This document shows positions 35,689-43,581 of a DNA stretch of 64,000 bases, in pieces. The position numbers were made by a program, and so were the translations under genes. The notes below the pieces were generated by a model. The model was not told the origin of the DNA. It worked only from the letters and a program-made list of their open reading frames with translations, and did not search any database. The DNA comes from Terriglobales bacterium (GTDB lineage: Bacteria; Acidobacteriota; Terriglobia; Terriglobales; Acidobacteriaceae), in the NCBI GenBank assembly GCA_025462725.1, contig JAOAPE010000010.1, forward strand, positions 1-64,000. The letters are read 5' to 3'. The first letter of the stretch is position 1; the number at the start of each line of letters is the position of its first letter.

Positions 35689-35793
35689 TTTTGATTCCGG
35701 AGACAATCAGAAATTGTGGCGGGAGTTTCCCACGTTAGCTTCGCGAACGTGGGGCACCCGAGTAAGGCACCATCGGATACCATAGAAGTAATC

Positions 35794-36153
35794 ATGCCGA
35801 AATTTGAACGTCACGTTTTTATATGCACGAATCAGCGCGATGCCAGCAGTCCGCGGGGATGCTGCGACCCTGAAGGCAAGGGCGAGTTCCAGAAGTTGTT
35901 CAAGGACAAGATTGCCGAGCGCGGACTGAAGGGGAGTGTCCGCGCGAACAAATCCGGCTGCCTGGACCAGTGCGAGCATGGGCAGACGGTGGTGGTCTAT
36001 CCCGAGCAGGTTTGGTATGGAAGGGTGAAGGCGGAAGATATTGATGAGATCATCGAGTCGCACATAGTCGGTGGGAAACCAGTGGATAGATTGGTGCTGC
36101 CGGATGAATGCATTAATACGAAAGAGTGCGCGCATAGGAAGCGGAAGGCTTAG
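35794..36153 (+). CDS. (2Fe-2S) ferredoxin, thioredoxin-like
   Basis: A 119-aa small redox protein. RHVFICTNQRD, PRGCCDPEG and SGCLDQCEHGQTVVVYPE provide the cysteines that bind one [2Fe-2S] cluster in thioredoxin-fold ferredoxins. WYGRVKAEDIDEIIESHIVG completes the fold. The C-terminus adds two further Cys (INTKECAHRKRKA). ATG 35794 is preferred over the upstream frame. A repeat block follows its stop directly. The redox partner is unknown. Confidence 0.9.
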   Translation: MPKFERHVFICTNQRDASSPRGCCDPEGKGEFQKLFKDKIAERGLKGSVRANKSGCLDQCEHGQTVVVYPEQVWYGRVKAEDIDEIIESHIVGGKPVDRLVLPDECINTKECAHRKRKA

Positions 36154-36155
36154 GT

Positions 36156-36262
36156 TTTCACCGCAGAGGACGCGGAAGGTACAGGGGAACTACCTCAGGG
36201 GCTAAAGCCTGATTCTTTCCAAGCGTCTTGATGCAGGACTGAAGGCCTGCGCCACCCGAGTG
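36156..36262 (-). repeat. Repeat blocks C and F in reverse orientation
   Basis: Reading the minus strand: the F part CAGGCTTTAGCCCCTGAGG (about 36192-36213) with the upstream hairpin remnant GCAGGCCTTCAGTCCTGC, then a C block with CCGCGTCCTCTGCGGTGAAA. The C end touches the ferredoxin stop. Confidence 0.7.
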
Positions 36263-36334
36263 AGGTCAGCAACCGGTGGATGAAATAATCCGCTGTGTTA
36301 GAATTTTTAGTTCGGAAACCACTCACAAACACTC

Positions 36335-36613
36335 ATGCTCTTCTCGAAAGAATATGTGGGCTATTTGGCCCGCCAAGTCACTCAAAAATTAATCGCCGGC
36401 GAATTCATTGAGACGAAGGACGTCAATGGCACCATTGAGCAGGTCACAAATGCCCTGGTGGACGAACTGAGCCTTGAAGACCGCATCAATGAAGACGTGC
36501 GCACCATCCTGGAGCAATACCAGGACGAGATGCGTAACAGCGGCGCCAGCTACCAGGAGATGTTCAAGAAGGTGAAGAACGAACTGGTGAAGAAATATAA
36601 GGCGGTGCTGTGA
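36335..36613 (+). CDS. DUF507 family protein 1
   Basis: A 92-aa helical protein: MLFSKEYVGYLARQVTQKLI, NALVDELSLEDRINEDVRTI and MFKKVKNELVKKYKAVL. DUF507 proteins occur in pairs in acidobacteria, deltaproteobacteria and Aquificae and have no known function. Its last bases GTGA contain the GTG start of the second DUF507 gene, so the two are translationally coupled. The spacer upstream carries a reversed repeat array. Confidence 0.88.
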   Translation: MLFSKEYVGYLARQVTQKLIAGEFIETKDVNGTIEQVTNALVDELSLEDRINEDVRTILEQYQDEMRNSGASYQEMFKKVKNELVKKYKAVL

Positions 36614-36885
36614 GACTCTCCCGCGATAAGGTCAATAAGCTCGCGCACACCGTCGCCGATTCTCTTGCTGAAGTCGAGAACGTGGACTTCATTGAAGACC
36701 GCAATACCATCCGCATGGAATGCAGGAAGATCCTCGAAGAACTTTTCGCTGCGGAAGCGCGCATCGACGCCGCTGCCCGGCAGAAGATCGAGAGCCAGAA
36801 GCGGATCATCCCTGAAGGCACTCAGGAGTGGGACATACTTTATCGGAAGTATTACAACGATGAAGTCAAGAAATTGGGAATTTAG
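36610..36885 (+). CDS. DUF507 family protein 2
   Basis: A 91-aa helical protein: MRLSRDKVNKLAHTVADSLA, RMECRKILEELFAAEARIDA and IIPEGTQEWDILYRKYYNDE. It starts at a GTG that overlaps the stop of the first copy by four bases. The two copies share only the broad helical layout, which suggests an old duplication and a possible heterodimer. Confidence 0.88.
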   Translation: MRLSRDKVNKLAHTVADSLAEVENVDFIEDRNTIRMECRKILEELFAAEARIDAAARQKIESQKRIIPEGTQEWDILYRKYYNDEVKKLGI

Positions 36886-36890
36886 GGGCG

Positions 36891-36925
36891 AGTTTCTGGT
36901 TTCTAGTTTTTAGTTTCTAGTTAAA
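36891..36925 (-). repeat. D-like words in reverse orientation
   Basis: GTTTCTGGTTTCTAGTTTTT and AGTTTCTAGTT follow the second DUF507 stop. The same words appear in forward orientation at 57431-57462 and 57613-57635. Confidence 0.5.
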
Positions 36926-36973
36926 AGAACAAACCAGTTTCGAGCGTTGCGTTCTAAAATCAAACGCAAACAC

Positions 36974-38410
36974 CTACCGCAGCACTCTTCGGCGTTCCTC
37001 GTCCGTCATCTTCGACCACAACGAATTCAGATTGCGTTCTATCCACGAGTTGTGGGGCTCGAGTTCCTGCGCTTGCGCGAACCATGAATAGGCTTGCGGC
37101 AGGTCTTGTTCGACGCAGTGTCCGCTGAGGTAGAGCGCGCCCATTTGGATGCGTGCTTTGGGATTGGCTTGGCGCGCGGCGGAGCGCAACAGGCTTACTC
37201 CGCGATTGCAATCCTGAGGGACGCCTTTGCCCTGAAGATATTTCTGCGCAAGATCGACTTGTGAGTTGTCGGTGGGTGTGGGGGCAGCGGCTGCCGCTTT
37301 CGACGGGCTCGGTTTGGCGCCGGATTTCTCGGTTGAAGTGTCAGCAGTTGCGTCCTCATCTTTGCTACCGGCTTTTGTGGTTGCGTCTGTGTTTTCACCC
37401 TTAGTAGTGGAAGCGGCGTCATTCTCGGGCTTTCCCGCGCCGAGAGATTCCGAAGGTTTCGCCTTCGCGACTTCTTGTGGCGCGGTGGGCGATGAGGCGC
37501 TTGGGTCGGCGTTGTCGCCGGCGGTGGCCGTGGGTTCGGAGGATGGGGCTCCGTTGCTTGCCGAGACGGTCGGCTTGGCCTTCACAGGCCGGGGCGCATC
37601 GCCGATTCCCATTTTTTGGGCGAAGTCACTGGCGACGCCGCGAAATTCCGTCCACTGCCGCAAGATCAGGATTCCGATGACGAGAAGGAAGGCGAGCGCG
37701 AGGTATCCGCGCCATGAAGAGCCCTCGGATTCATCTTCTAGTAGATAGCTACCACTGTCATCGGCGAGGCGAGGCTCATCACTCAGCCCGAGAAAAGATG
37801 GTCCGGTGATGCGGTTCGCGCCGAGGACGGCGGTGTCACGCTCGGCATTCGCGCGAACAGTATTGAGGCGTGCGCGCGCCAGAAGATTGCTGTCTTCGGA
37901 GTTGGAGAAGTTGGAACTGGAGACCTTGGAATCCTGAGGATCGCGAGTGAGCAGGCTGTGGTCGGCAATCACCGACGCCATGCTCGTTGAATGGGGTGTG
38001 GTAGCTGTGGATGGCGTTTCTCGAGGCCGGGATGTTTGCGTCGGCGTTTCGCTGGTGCGCGATTTATCAGCCGGCTTTTCGGATGGTCGCGATTGTGGAG
38101 TTGGCGATTGCACCGGAGTCAAGGTTTCGCGCACTACGCGTGGTTCTTCGATCAGAGGATTCGTAAGCTTTGCGCGCGGAGTTTCCGCTCCGTCTACCGG
38201 CCGGAGTCCGGAGTCGGGCTTCGATGGCGCTGGTTGTGTCGGTTGCGCAGCTTTTTCCGTTATGCCCGGAATGCGTTTGGATTCGATACGCGGCGTGACA
38301 GTCTTGTCAGGTTGGGTGGTCGAAGAGCCGGGCGAGAGCAGAGACTTCCCACATTCTCCGCAGAACTTGTTGCCATCGGCATTTTTTTGTCCGCAATTCC
38401 AGCAGTACAT
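36974..38410 (-). CDS. Zinc-ribbon membrane protein with C-terminal Sel1-like repeats
   Basis: A 478-aa protein. MYCWNCGQKNADGNKFCGEC is a zinc ribbon with two CxxC pairs. Residues 25-230 are a long Ser/Thr/Pro-rich linker. A single membrane helix (about 236-250, LALAFLLVIGILIL) is followed by another low-complexity stretch. Sel1-like repeats lie at the end (LAQKYLQGKGVPQDCNRGVS and ARIQMGALYLSGHCVEQDLP). Type II topology would put the ribbon in the cytoplasm and the repeats outside. Role unknown, possibly protein-protein contact in the envelope. Confidence 0.78.
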   Translation of the reverse strand: MYCWNCGQKNADGNKFCGECGKSLLSPGSSTTQPDKTVTPRIESKRIPGITEKAAQPTQPAPSKPDSGLRPVDGAETPRAKLTNPLIEEPRVVRETLTPVQSPTPQSRPSEKPADKSRTSETPTQTSRPRETPSTATTPHSTSMASVIADHSLLTRDPQDSKVSSSNFSNSEDSNLLARARLNTVRANAERDTAVLGANRITGPSFLGLSDEPRLADDSGSYLLEDESEGSSWRGYLALAFLLVIGILILRQWTEFRGVASDFAQKMGIGDAPRPVKAKPTVSASNGAPSSEPTATAGDNADPSASSPTAPQEVAKAKPSESLGAGKPENDAASTTKGENTDATTKAGSKDEDATADTSTEKSGAKPSPSKAAAAAPTPTDNSQVDLAQKYLQGKGVPQDCNRGVSLLRSAARQANPKARIQMGALYLSGHCVEQDLPQAYSWFAQAQELEPHNSWIERNLNSLWSKMTDEERRRVLR

Positions 38411-38557
38411 TGGAACCTCAGATGTTCAGGAATATTTTGCGTCCCCTGCTTAAACCAGCAGCACTCCTAAAATTAGATTCAGATTCGGCCTGTGGAGGTT
38501 TCTGGTGTTCACGTTGAAAGGCGCATAAATGCTGGTAGATGCCGCATAATAAAGGCC

Positions 38558-39706
38558 ATGGCTGAGAAGTTACATTCCACCGAGAGGGTAAGGGCGCTGG
38601 CCTCGCAGGCCGGGTTTGAGCTGTGCGGCATAGTCTCCCTGAGCGCGAACGGCGACTTTCCGGAATTGAGCTACTTTCCTGAGTGGATCGCGCAGGGACA
38701 GGCCGGAGAGATGGAGTATCTGAAGGCGCGGAATGAACAGGGAGAGTTGAAGCGGTCGGCGATTGCGAATGTGGCGCCATGGGCGAAGTCGGTCATAGTC
38801 TGCGCGATCAATTACAACAGCGAGGCTCCGTATTCGACGAAAATGAACGACAGTTCGCGAGGGTGGATCTCTCGTTATGCGTGGTTCGGACAGAAGGAAT
38901 CTGGTAACGGCAGCAAGCCAAAGGCCACCGACTATCACGATGCGGTGCTTGAGCGGTTACGTCGGGTGGAGGCTGCACTACAAAGCGAGTGGCAGCAGAT
39001 TGATCCGCAGTGTCGGGTGCAGACACGTTCTTATGTTGACACAGGGCCGCTGGTGGAGCGGGTGTATGCGAAGTATGCGGGGATCGGCTGGGTAGGGAAG
39101 AACACTTGCGTCATTAACGAGAGCCAGCAACTTGGATCGTGGTTATTTCTTGGCAGCATCCTCACTTCGATTGATTTCGGCGCGGACGATACTGCGAGCT
39201 GGAATATCCCTGCTGCGGATCGGTGCGGAACTTGTACGCGGTGTATTGATGCTTGTCCGACTAACGCGTTGATCGAACCTTACAAGATGGACGCGCGGCG
39301 ATGTATTTCATATCTGACGATTGAAAAGCGCGGAACCATTCCGGAGGAGTTTCGTTCGCAGATGGGCCATAACGTTTTCGGGTGCGATATCTGCCAGGAT
39401 GTGTGTCCTTGGAACCAGAAGCGCGCGACGGCGACGCAGGCTGAGGAATTTCAAGTTCGTGCAGAACTCGTTGCGCCGAAGTTGGAGTGGTTGGCGGGAA
39501 TGAGCCGCGAAGAATTCAACCAGACATTCCGTGGGGCTCCTCTGAAGCGTGCGAAATATGAAGGTATTCGCCGCAATGCTGCGGTGGCGATGGGAAACAG
39601 TGGAAATCGAGAATTCGTGCCTCAGTTGCGAGAGATGGCTGATGACCCTGACGAAAATATTGCCGAGCATGCACGCTGGGCGCTGGAAAAACTTTCCGCA
39701 GAGTAA
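38558..39706 (+). CDS. queG: Epoxyqueuosine reductase
   Basis: A 382-aa cobalamin- and iron-sulfur-dependent enzyme that makes queuosine from epoxyqueuosine in tRNA. SYVDTGPLVERVYAKYAGIG is a family hallmark; GWVGKNTCVIN follows. CGTCTRCIDACPTNA and CDICQDVCPWN bind two [4Fe-4S] clusters. The end (about 335-382) is a HEAT-like pair, NAAVAMGNSGNREFVPQLRE. ATG 38558 gives the normal N-terminus. No other queuosine gene is in the window. Confidence 0.95.
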   Translation: MAEKLHSTERVRALASQAGFELCGIVSLSANGDFPELSYFPEWIAQGQAGEMEYLKARNEQGELKRSAIANVAPWAKSVIVCAINYNSEAPYSTKMNDSSRGWISRYAWFGQKESGNGSKPKATDYHDAVLERLRRVEAALQSEWQQIDPQCRVQTRSYVDTGPLVERVYAKYAGIGWVGKNTCVINESQQLGSWLFLGSILTSIDFGADDTASWNIPAADRCGTCTRCIDACPTNALIEPYKMDARRCISYLTIEKRGTIPEEFRSQMGHNVFGCDICQDVCPWNQKRATATQAEEFQVRAELVAPKLEWLAGMSREEFNQTFRGAPLKRAKYEGIRRNAAVAMGNSGNREFVPQLREMADDPDENIAEHARWALEKLSAE

Positions 39707-39896
39707 AACATTTCCACAGTCCCGAGTTGCTCGTTCCTGAGCAGTTTTTACATCCACAATATAGTTGCGATGATTTAACTCACGATTCCTCAGAGACTTA
39801 CGTTTGGAACGGGCGATGCACTATCCCGGGCAGCAACTCTGCTTGCAGGGTTGGTCGGGCGATTGCAATCAAAGAATCGCTCGCAGGGAGGAAGCA

Positions 39897-40346
39897 ATGA
39901 GATCCACTTTGATTCGAACCGCAGCAGTGACGAGCCTGGTGACGGCGATGGCAGTTTCAGCGCTTTCGTATTACGCATTGCCGAAGCTGCAGAGCAACAA
40001 TGAGCCACAGATGTCGACGGATCAGCCGTACAACGGAGTGACGTTGCAACCGGCGGCATACACAACGCAGCCAGCGTATTACACCGCGCCGCGCGTTTCG
40101 CGACAGCCCCAAGTTGTTCGTCGAGCCGCAGCAGCACCGGCGTCGAGTGTCCAACGCGATAGTTACGGCGAGCCTGTACGGCAGAAGCGCTCAACCGAAA
40201 AATCAGTGATGATCGTTGCCGGTTCGTCCGGCGCAGGCGCTGCGATTGGCGCATTGGCGGGCGGCAAGAAGGGTGCAGGCATCGGAGCTATTGCCGGCGG
40301 AGTCGCGGGTCTGGTGTACGACCGCGCGACTGCCAATCCCAAATAG
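39897..40346 (+). CDS. Exported protein with a glycine-zipper C-terminus
   Basis: A 149-aa protein with an N-terminal hydrophobic segment (about 8-28). The middle is rich in Tyr, Thr and Pro (AAYTTQPAYYTAPRVSRQPQ). The C-terminal GSSGAGAAIGALAGGKKGAG followed by GAIAGGVAGLVYD is a double glycine-zipper hairpin of the kind found in outer-membrane lipoproteins such as SlyB/YMGG. GGGAGGAAGCA before ATG 39897 decides this start over the frame opening at 39804. Function unknown. Confidence 0.75.
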   Translation: MRSTLIRTAAVTSLVTAMAVSALSYYALPKLQSNNEPQMSTDQPYNGVTLQPAAYTTQPAYYTAPRVSRQPQVVRRAAAAPASSVQRDSYGEPVRQKRSTEKSVMIVAGSSGAGAAIGALAGGKKGAGIGAIAGGVAGLVYDRATANPK

Positions 40347-40415
40347 TTTTAGCAACTGAGCGGCTGGAATTTTCCAGCCGCTTTGACTTTTCTGCAGGTT
40401 ACAAAAGGAGGCTTT

Positions 40416-40574
40416 ATGGATGAGCGAATCGATTGCTGGTGTGAAACCTGTAAAGCCCATGTCACGCTAAGAGAGATCCTCGAAAATTTCCACGCCGCGC
40501 ACGAGTTTGCGGTATTGGATCGTGCAGCGTTGCAAGCCGTACAGGAGTACCTGAACCGCACCGAAGTGGCATAG
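40416..40574 (+). CDS. Short Cys-containing protein (52 aa)
   Basis: MDERIDCWCETCKAHVTLRE opens a compact protein with three cysteines (CWCETC) and a His-rich helix (LENFHAAHEF), which may bind a metal. AAAAGGAGGCTTT before the ATG is a perfect ribosome binding site, which supports translation. No family recognised. It lies between the glycine-zipper gene and the gluzincin gene on the same strand. Confidence 0.65.
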   Translation: MDERIDCWCETCKAHVTLREILENFHAAHEFAVLDRAALQAVQEYLNRTEVA

Positions 40575-40622
40575 GCTTGGAAACGCGGGCAGGGGAATCG
40601 CAAGCAGTGATAGCATCTGGCT

Positions 40623-42452
40623 ATGCTGCGCTTTTGCGTACTCTCGATATTTTTGCTCTGCACCCCTCTGTTGTCTTCAGCACAAAACTGGTTGGAAGTG
40701 CGGTCACCGCACTTCACAGTAGTCACGGACGCAGGCGATAAGCGCGGTCGCGAAGTCGCGCTGCGCTTTGAGCAGATGCGGAGCATCTTCGGTTCGCTGA
40801 TACTGCGGGAGAAGATGAACACAACCGCGCCGCTGGCAATCATCGCATTCCAGAACCGCAAAGAACTAGAGCAGGTCGCGCCGTTGTGGAAAGGCAAGCC
40901 CATAGAACTCGACGGCGTTTATTTCAAAGGCGAAGACAAACATTTTATCGCTCTGAATCTCGCGTCGGAGGCGGGGTATCCGGTGGTGTTTCACGAATAC
41001 GCGCACATGCTGCTGAATTCCAATTTCCCTGAATCGCAACCCTGGTTCGATGAAGGCTTCGCAGAGTATTACTCGACCATCAAGATCACAAAGAAAGAGG
41101 TGCAGATCGGGCTACCACCTGAATACACGGGGGCCACATTGGTCAATGGCCTCATGCCCGTAGAAAAATTCTTTGCGGTTTCACACAATTCGAGTGACTA
41201 CAACGAGACGGGAAATCGCAGGACACTGTTTTACGCGCAATCCTGGCTTATGCTGCATTACATCTTCGACATGAAAAAGTTGAAGGAAACCAGCGAATAT
41301 TTCGAGCTGGCGATCAACCAGAAGATGCCGATCCATGACGCCATCAAGAAGGCTTTCGGCATGGAGCCGAAGCAGCTCGACAAGGAGTTATACAGCTATC
41401 TCCATTCCCGCAACGGCGTCTCATTCACGTGGCCTGTTCCGGCGGGCATTGAAGATGTGACATATCAGCATCGCAAGATGAAGGACATTGAAACGGAATC
41501 ACTGATCGCGGACATCCATCTGCATAGCACCGATCGGATCGACCAAGCGGTGGGCGAGTACCAGGCGATATTGAAGAAGGACCCCGATAATGCTGAGGCG
41601 TATCGCGGGTTGGGCTATGCATCGCTGCACAAGGGCGACATGGAAAAGGCAATAGGGCATTTCCGGAAGGCAGCATCGTTGGGGTCGAACGATGCGCGCG
41701 TCTATTACTTTGTAGCGTATTCCCTCATGCGCAAGGCGAGCACTCCGGAAGTGGATCCCGAGGTGTTGGTGGACATGTCGCAAGCACTGGACAAAGCGAT
41801 CCAACTCGACCCTGAGTATGCAGACGCGTATAGCCTCAAGGGATTCGCGCTGGGAAACGCGCGGAATTATCCGGAGGCGATCAGAGCGTTGAAAACTGCG
41901 GTGAGGCTGCGTCCGCGGAATGAGCAGTACCAGTCCAATCTTGCGCTGCAATATCTGGCGGCGCAGCAGTATGACAATGCGATTGCGATATTTGCCCGGC
42001 TGAAGGAAAGTGATGATCCGAACGCAGCTAGTGCGGCTGCGTCGGAATTGGAAACGGCGAAACAGTGGAAAGAAAAGCCGCTGCTGCAAATGGGCGCTGA
42101 GGATTACAAGCGCAATGAGGGATCGCCGTGGCAGCCCAAAGGCGATTCCTCCGACAAAGATGAATTGAAAGCGATGGAAGATGCGCAACACGGAGTGAGC
42201 GCTCCGGACAATCGTCCGACGAGATATGTTTCAGGAAAGCTGGTGAGCATTGATTGCTCGAAGGAACCGCACGCAGTCATGAGCGTGAAAGACGGGACGA
42301 AGAATTACAAGCTGAGCGTGGTCAGCATCAACAAGGTGCTCGTCATGGGAGCTGACCAGTTCTCTTGTCTTTGGAAAGACCGCAAAATATCTATCAACTA
42401 CAAAGAAAGCGCTCCGCTGCAAGGAGAGGTGATGTCGGTAGAAGTCTACTGA
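40623..42452 (+). CDS. Exported gluzincin-like metalloprotease domain (DUF1570/MA-like) with TPR repeats
   Basis: A 609-aa protein with a signal peptide (MLRFCVLSIFLLCTPLLSSA). VVFHEYAHMLLN (122-132) gives the zinc HExxH at His124, Glu125 and His128; WFDEGFAEYYS gives Glu148 as the likely third ligand, as in peptidase family MA. TPR units run from about 290 to 480 (for example NAEAYRGLGYASLHKGDMEK). The last part (about 530-609, VSGKLVSIDCSKEPHAVMSV) is a small beta domain. It is likely a periplasmic or cell-surface peptidase, or an assembly factor with an inactive protease fold. Confidence 0.82.
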   Translation: MLRFCVLSIFLLCTPLLSSAQNWLEVRSPHFTVVTDAGDKRGREVALRFEQMRSIFGSLILREKMNTTAPLAIIAFQNRKELEQVAPLWKGKPIELDGVYFKGEDKHFIALNLASEAGYPVVFHEYAHMLLNSNFPESQPWFDEGFAEYYSTIKITKKEVQIGLPPEYTGATLVNGLMPVEKFFAVSHNSSDYNETGNRRTLFYAQSWLMLHYIFDMKKLKETSEYFELAINQKMPIHDAIKKAFGMEPKQLDKELYSYLHSRNGVSFTWPVPAGIEDVTYQHRKMKDIETESLIADIHLHSTDRIDQAVGEYQAILKKDPDNAEAYRGLGYASLHKGDMEKAIGHFRKAASLGSNDARVYYFVAYSLMRKASTPEVDPEVLVDMSQALDKAIQLDPEYADAYSLKGFALGNARNYPEAIRALKTAVRLRPRNEQYQSNLALQYLAAQQYDNAIAIFARLKESDDPNAASAAASELETAKQWKEKPLLQMGAEDYKRNEGSPWQPKGDSSDKDELKAMEDAQHGVSAPDNRPTRYVSGKLVSIDCSKEPHAVMSVKDGTKNYKLSVVSINKVLVMGADQFSCLWKDRKISINYKESAPLQGEVMSVEVY

Positions 42453-42465
42453 CATCACTTTCAAT

Positions 42466-42954
42466 TCAGTTCCTAGGGCGTAAATGTTCCTGTACTGCCC
42501 CCAGCAGTTCGTTCGGATGGAGCGGCTTGCCGAGAACCACAAAATCCTGCGGGATGGGGCCATTGTCCACCAACGTGAGCGCGGAAGTGTGTCCTGAGAC
42601 GAGAAAGATTTTCGTGTCGGGAAGAAGTTCGCGAATGAGCTTCGCCATTTCAACCCCGTTTATCCCGGGCATAAGGATGTCACTGATGACCACGCCAGGA
42701 CGCAAAACGCGCGCCACTTCCAGACCTTGCTTGCCGTCGTAGGCAGCTAAAGCGGAGAAGCCCTTTGCGCGAATGATCGCAACGAGGGTATCTGCAAGCA
42801 CCCGGTCGTCGTCCACCACCAGGGTGAGTGTTTTCGATAAAGGTGAATGCCCGTTCTGGCCATGTTTTAGTGAATTGCCGGTCCTAACCCAATAAGGTTC
42901 TGATTTGGGTAGGTTCCTTACTTCTACCTGCTCAAAATACGTGCGTGATTCCAT
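42466..42954 (-). CDS. Stand-alone response-regulator receiver domain
   Basis: A 162-aa CheY-like protein with an unusual 40-residue N-terminal tail. TLTLVVDDDRVLADTLVAII begins the domain with its acidic pocket; ISDILMPGINGVEMA carries the phospho-accepting Asp, and LVSGHTS and VVLGKPLHPNEL supply the Thr/Ser and Lys positions. There is no output domain and no adjacent kinase. The end touches the convergent gluzincin gene within 13 bases. Confidence 0.9.
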   Translation of the reverse strand: MESRTYFEQVEVRNLPKSEPYWVRTGNSLKHGQNGHSPLSKTLTLVVDDDRVLADTLVAIIRAKGFSALAAYDGKQGLEVARVLRPGVVISDILMPGINGVEMAKLIRELLPDTKIFLVSGHTSALTLVDNGPIPQDFVVLGKPLHPNELLGAVQEHLRPRN

Positions 42955-43069
42955 TTGCTACCAACTCTCTGACTGGACAGTAGCCGGGAGCCGGTGATGC
43001 GGGGGAACTCTTTAAATAATTCTTTTTCAATGACTTAGTGGGAATCATTCGCTCAGGAAAGTGGATTCT

Positions 43070-43175
43070 TTACGTAAGATTACGCAGGAAAACTATTTTA
43101 CGATTTGAATCTTTTTGTTGCATCTAAGCGTACGTTAAGTTATCGTATCGTCGTTTTTGTAACGCTAGCGATACG
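43070..43175. promoter_or_regulatory. Palindrome-rich promoter region
   Basis: TTACGTAA (43070-43077) is a perfect palindrome. The words TACGTTAAG occur twice (near 43131 and 43172), and CGTATCG (43144-43150) pairs with CGATACG (43169-43175). AT content is much higher than around it. These features fit an operator region for the 57-aa gene or the divergent response regulator. Confidence 0.4.
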
Positions 43176-43189
43176 TTAAGGAGGCGACG

Positions 43190-43363
43190 ATGGCGGTGAA
43201 TCAGAAAAAGAGCAAGAGCGGCGCTAACTTTTTGGTGGTGTCGCAGGTTGATGTTCCCACTGGCCGCAATGGAAAACACAAGGCAGTGGTCACGAAGATA
43301 CTCAGTGACCTGGAAAACCTGAAGCCGGGAAAAGCGATCCGCATTCCGCTAAGTGAATCCTGA
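43190..43363 (+). CDS. Small conserved-looking protein (57 aa), probably truncated by a repeat
   Basis: The reading is MAVNQKKSKSGANFLVVSQV, DVPTGRNGKHKAVVTKILSD and LENLKPGKAIRIPLSES. AAGGAGGCGACG before the ATG is a strong ribosome binding site. A basic start and the GRNGKHKAVVTKILSDLE helix suggest nucleic-acid or protein binding. The last Ser codon and the TGA stop are part of repeat block A, so the original gene probably continued. The relic at 33124 (SKENVRSALNRA...) looks like the missing half in another copy. Confidence 0.6.
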   Translation: MAVNQKKSKSGANFLVVSQVDVPTGRNGKHKAVVTKILSDLENLKPGKAIRIPLSES

Positions 43364-43560
43364 GCGAAGCGCAGCGAAGTCGAAGGACCCCTATTACTCT
43401 GCAAGCGAGTGGGATTAGCCACAGCCCCTTGCCACTCGTTCTGTAAGTTTGTGCTCCTTGCGCCTTCGTGGTTCAAGCCTTTGCCTTTGCTTGAGCTAAG
43501 AGCTAAAGGCTAAGAGCTAACAGTCGATCGCTCACAGCCGATAGCTGACAGCTTACAGCC
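43356..43560 (+). repeat. Composite repeat array (A, C, D) before aas
   Basis: A (43356-43403) includes the stop codon of the 57-aa gene. C (43451-43478) has CTCCTTGCGCCTTCGTGGTT. D (43493-43560) is the longest copy: GAGCTAAGAGCTAAAGGCTA, then AGAGCTAACAG and GCTGACAGCTTACAG. It ends about 20 bases before the next start. Confidence 0.8.
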
Positions 43561-43581
43561 GCCCTTATACAATCCTCCTCA

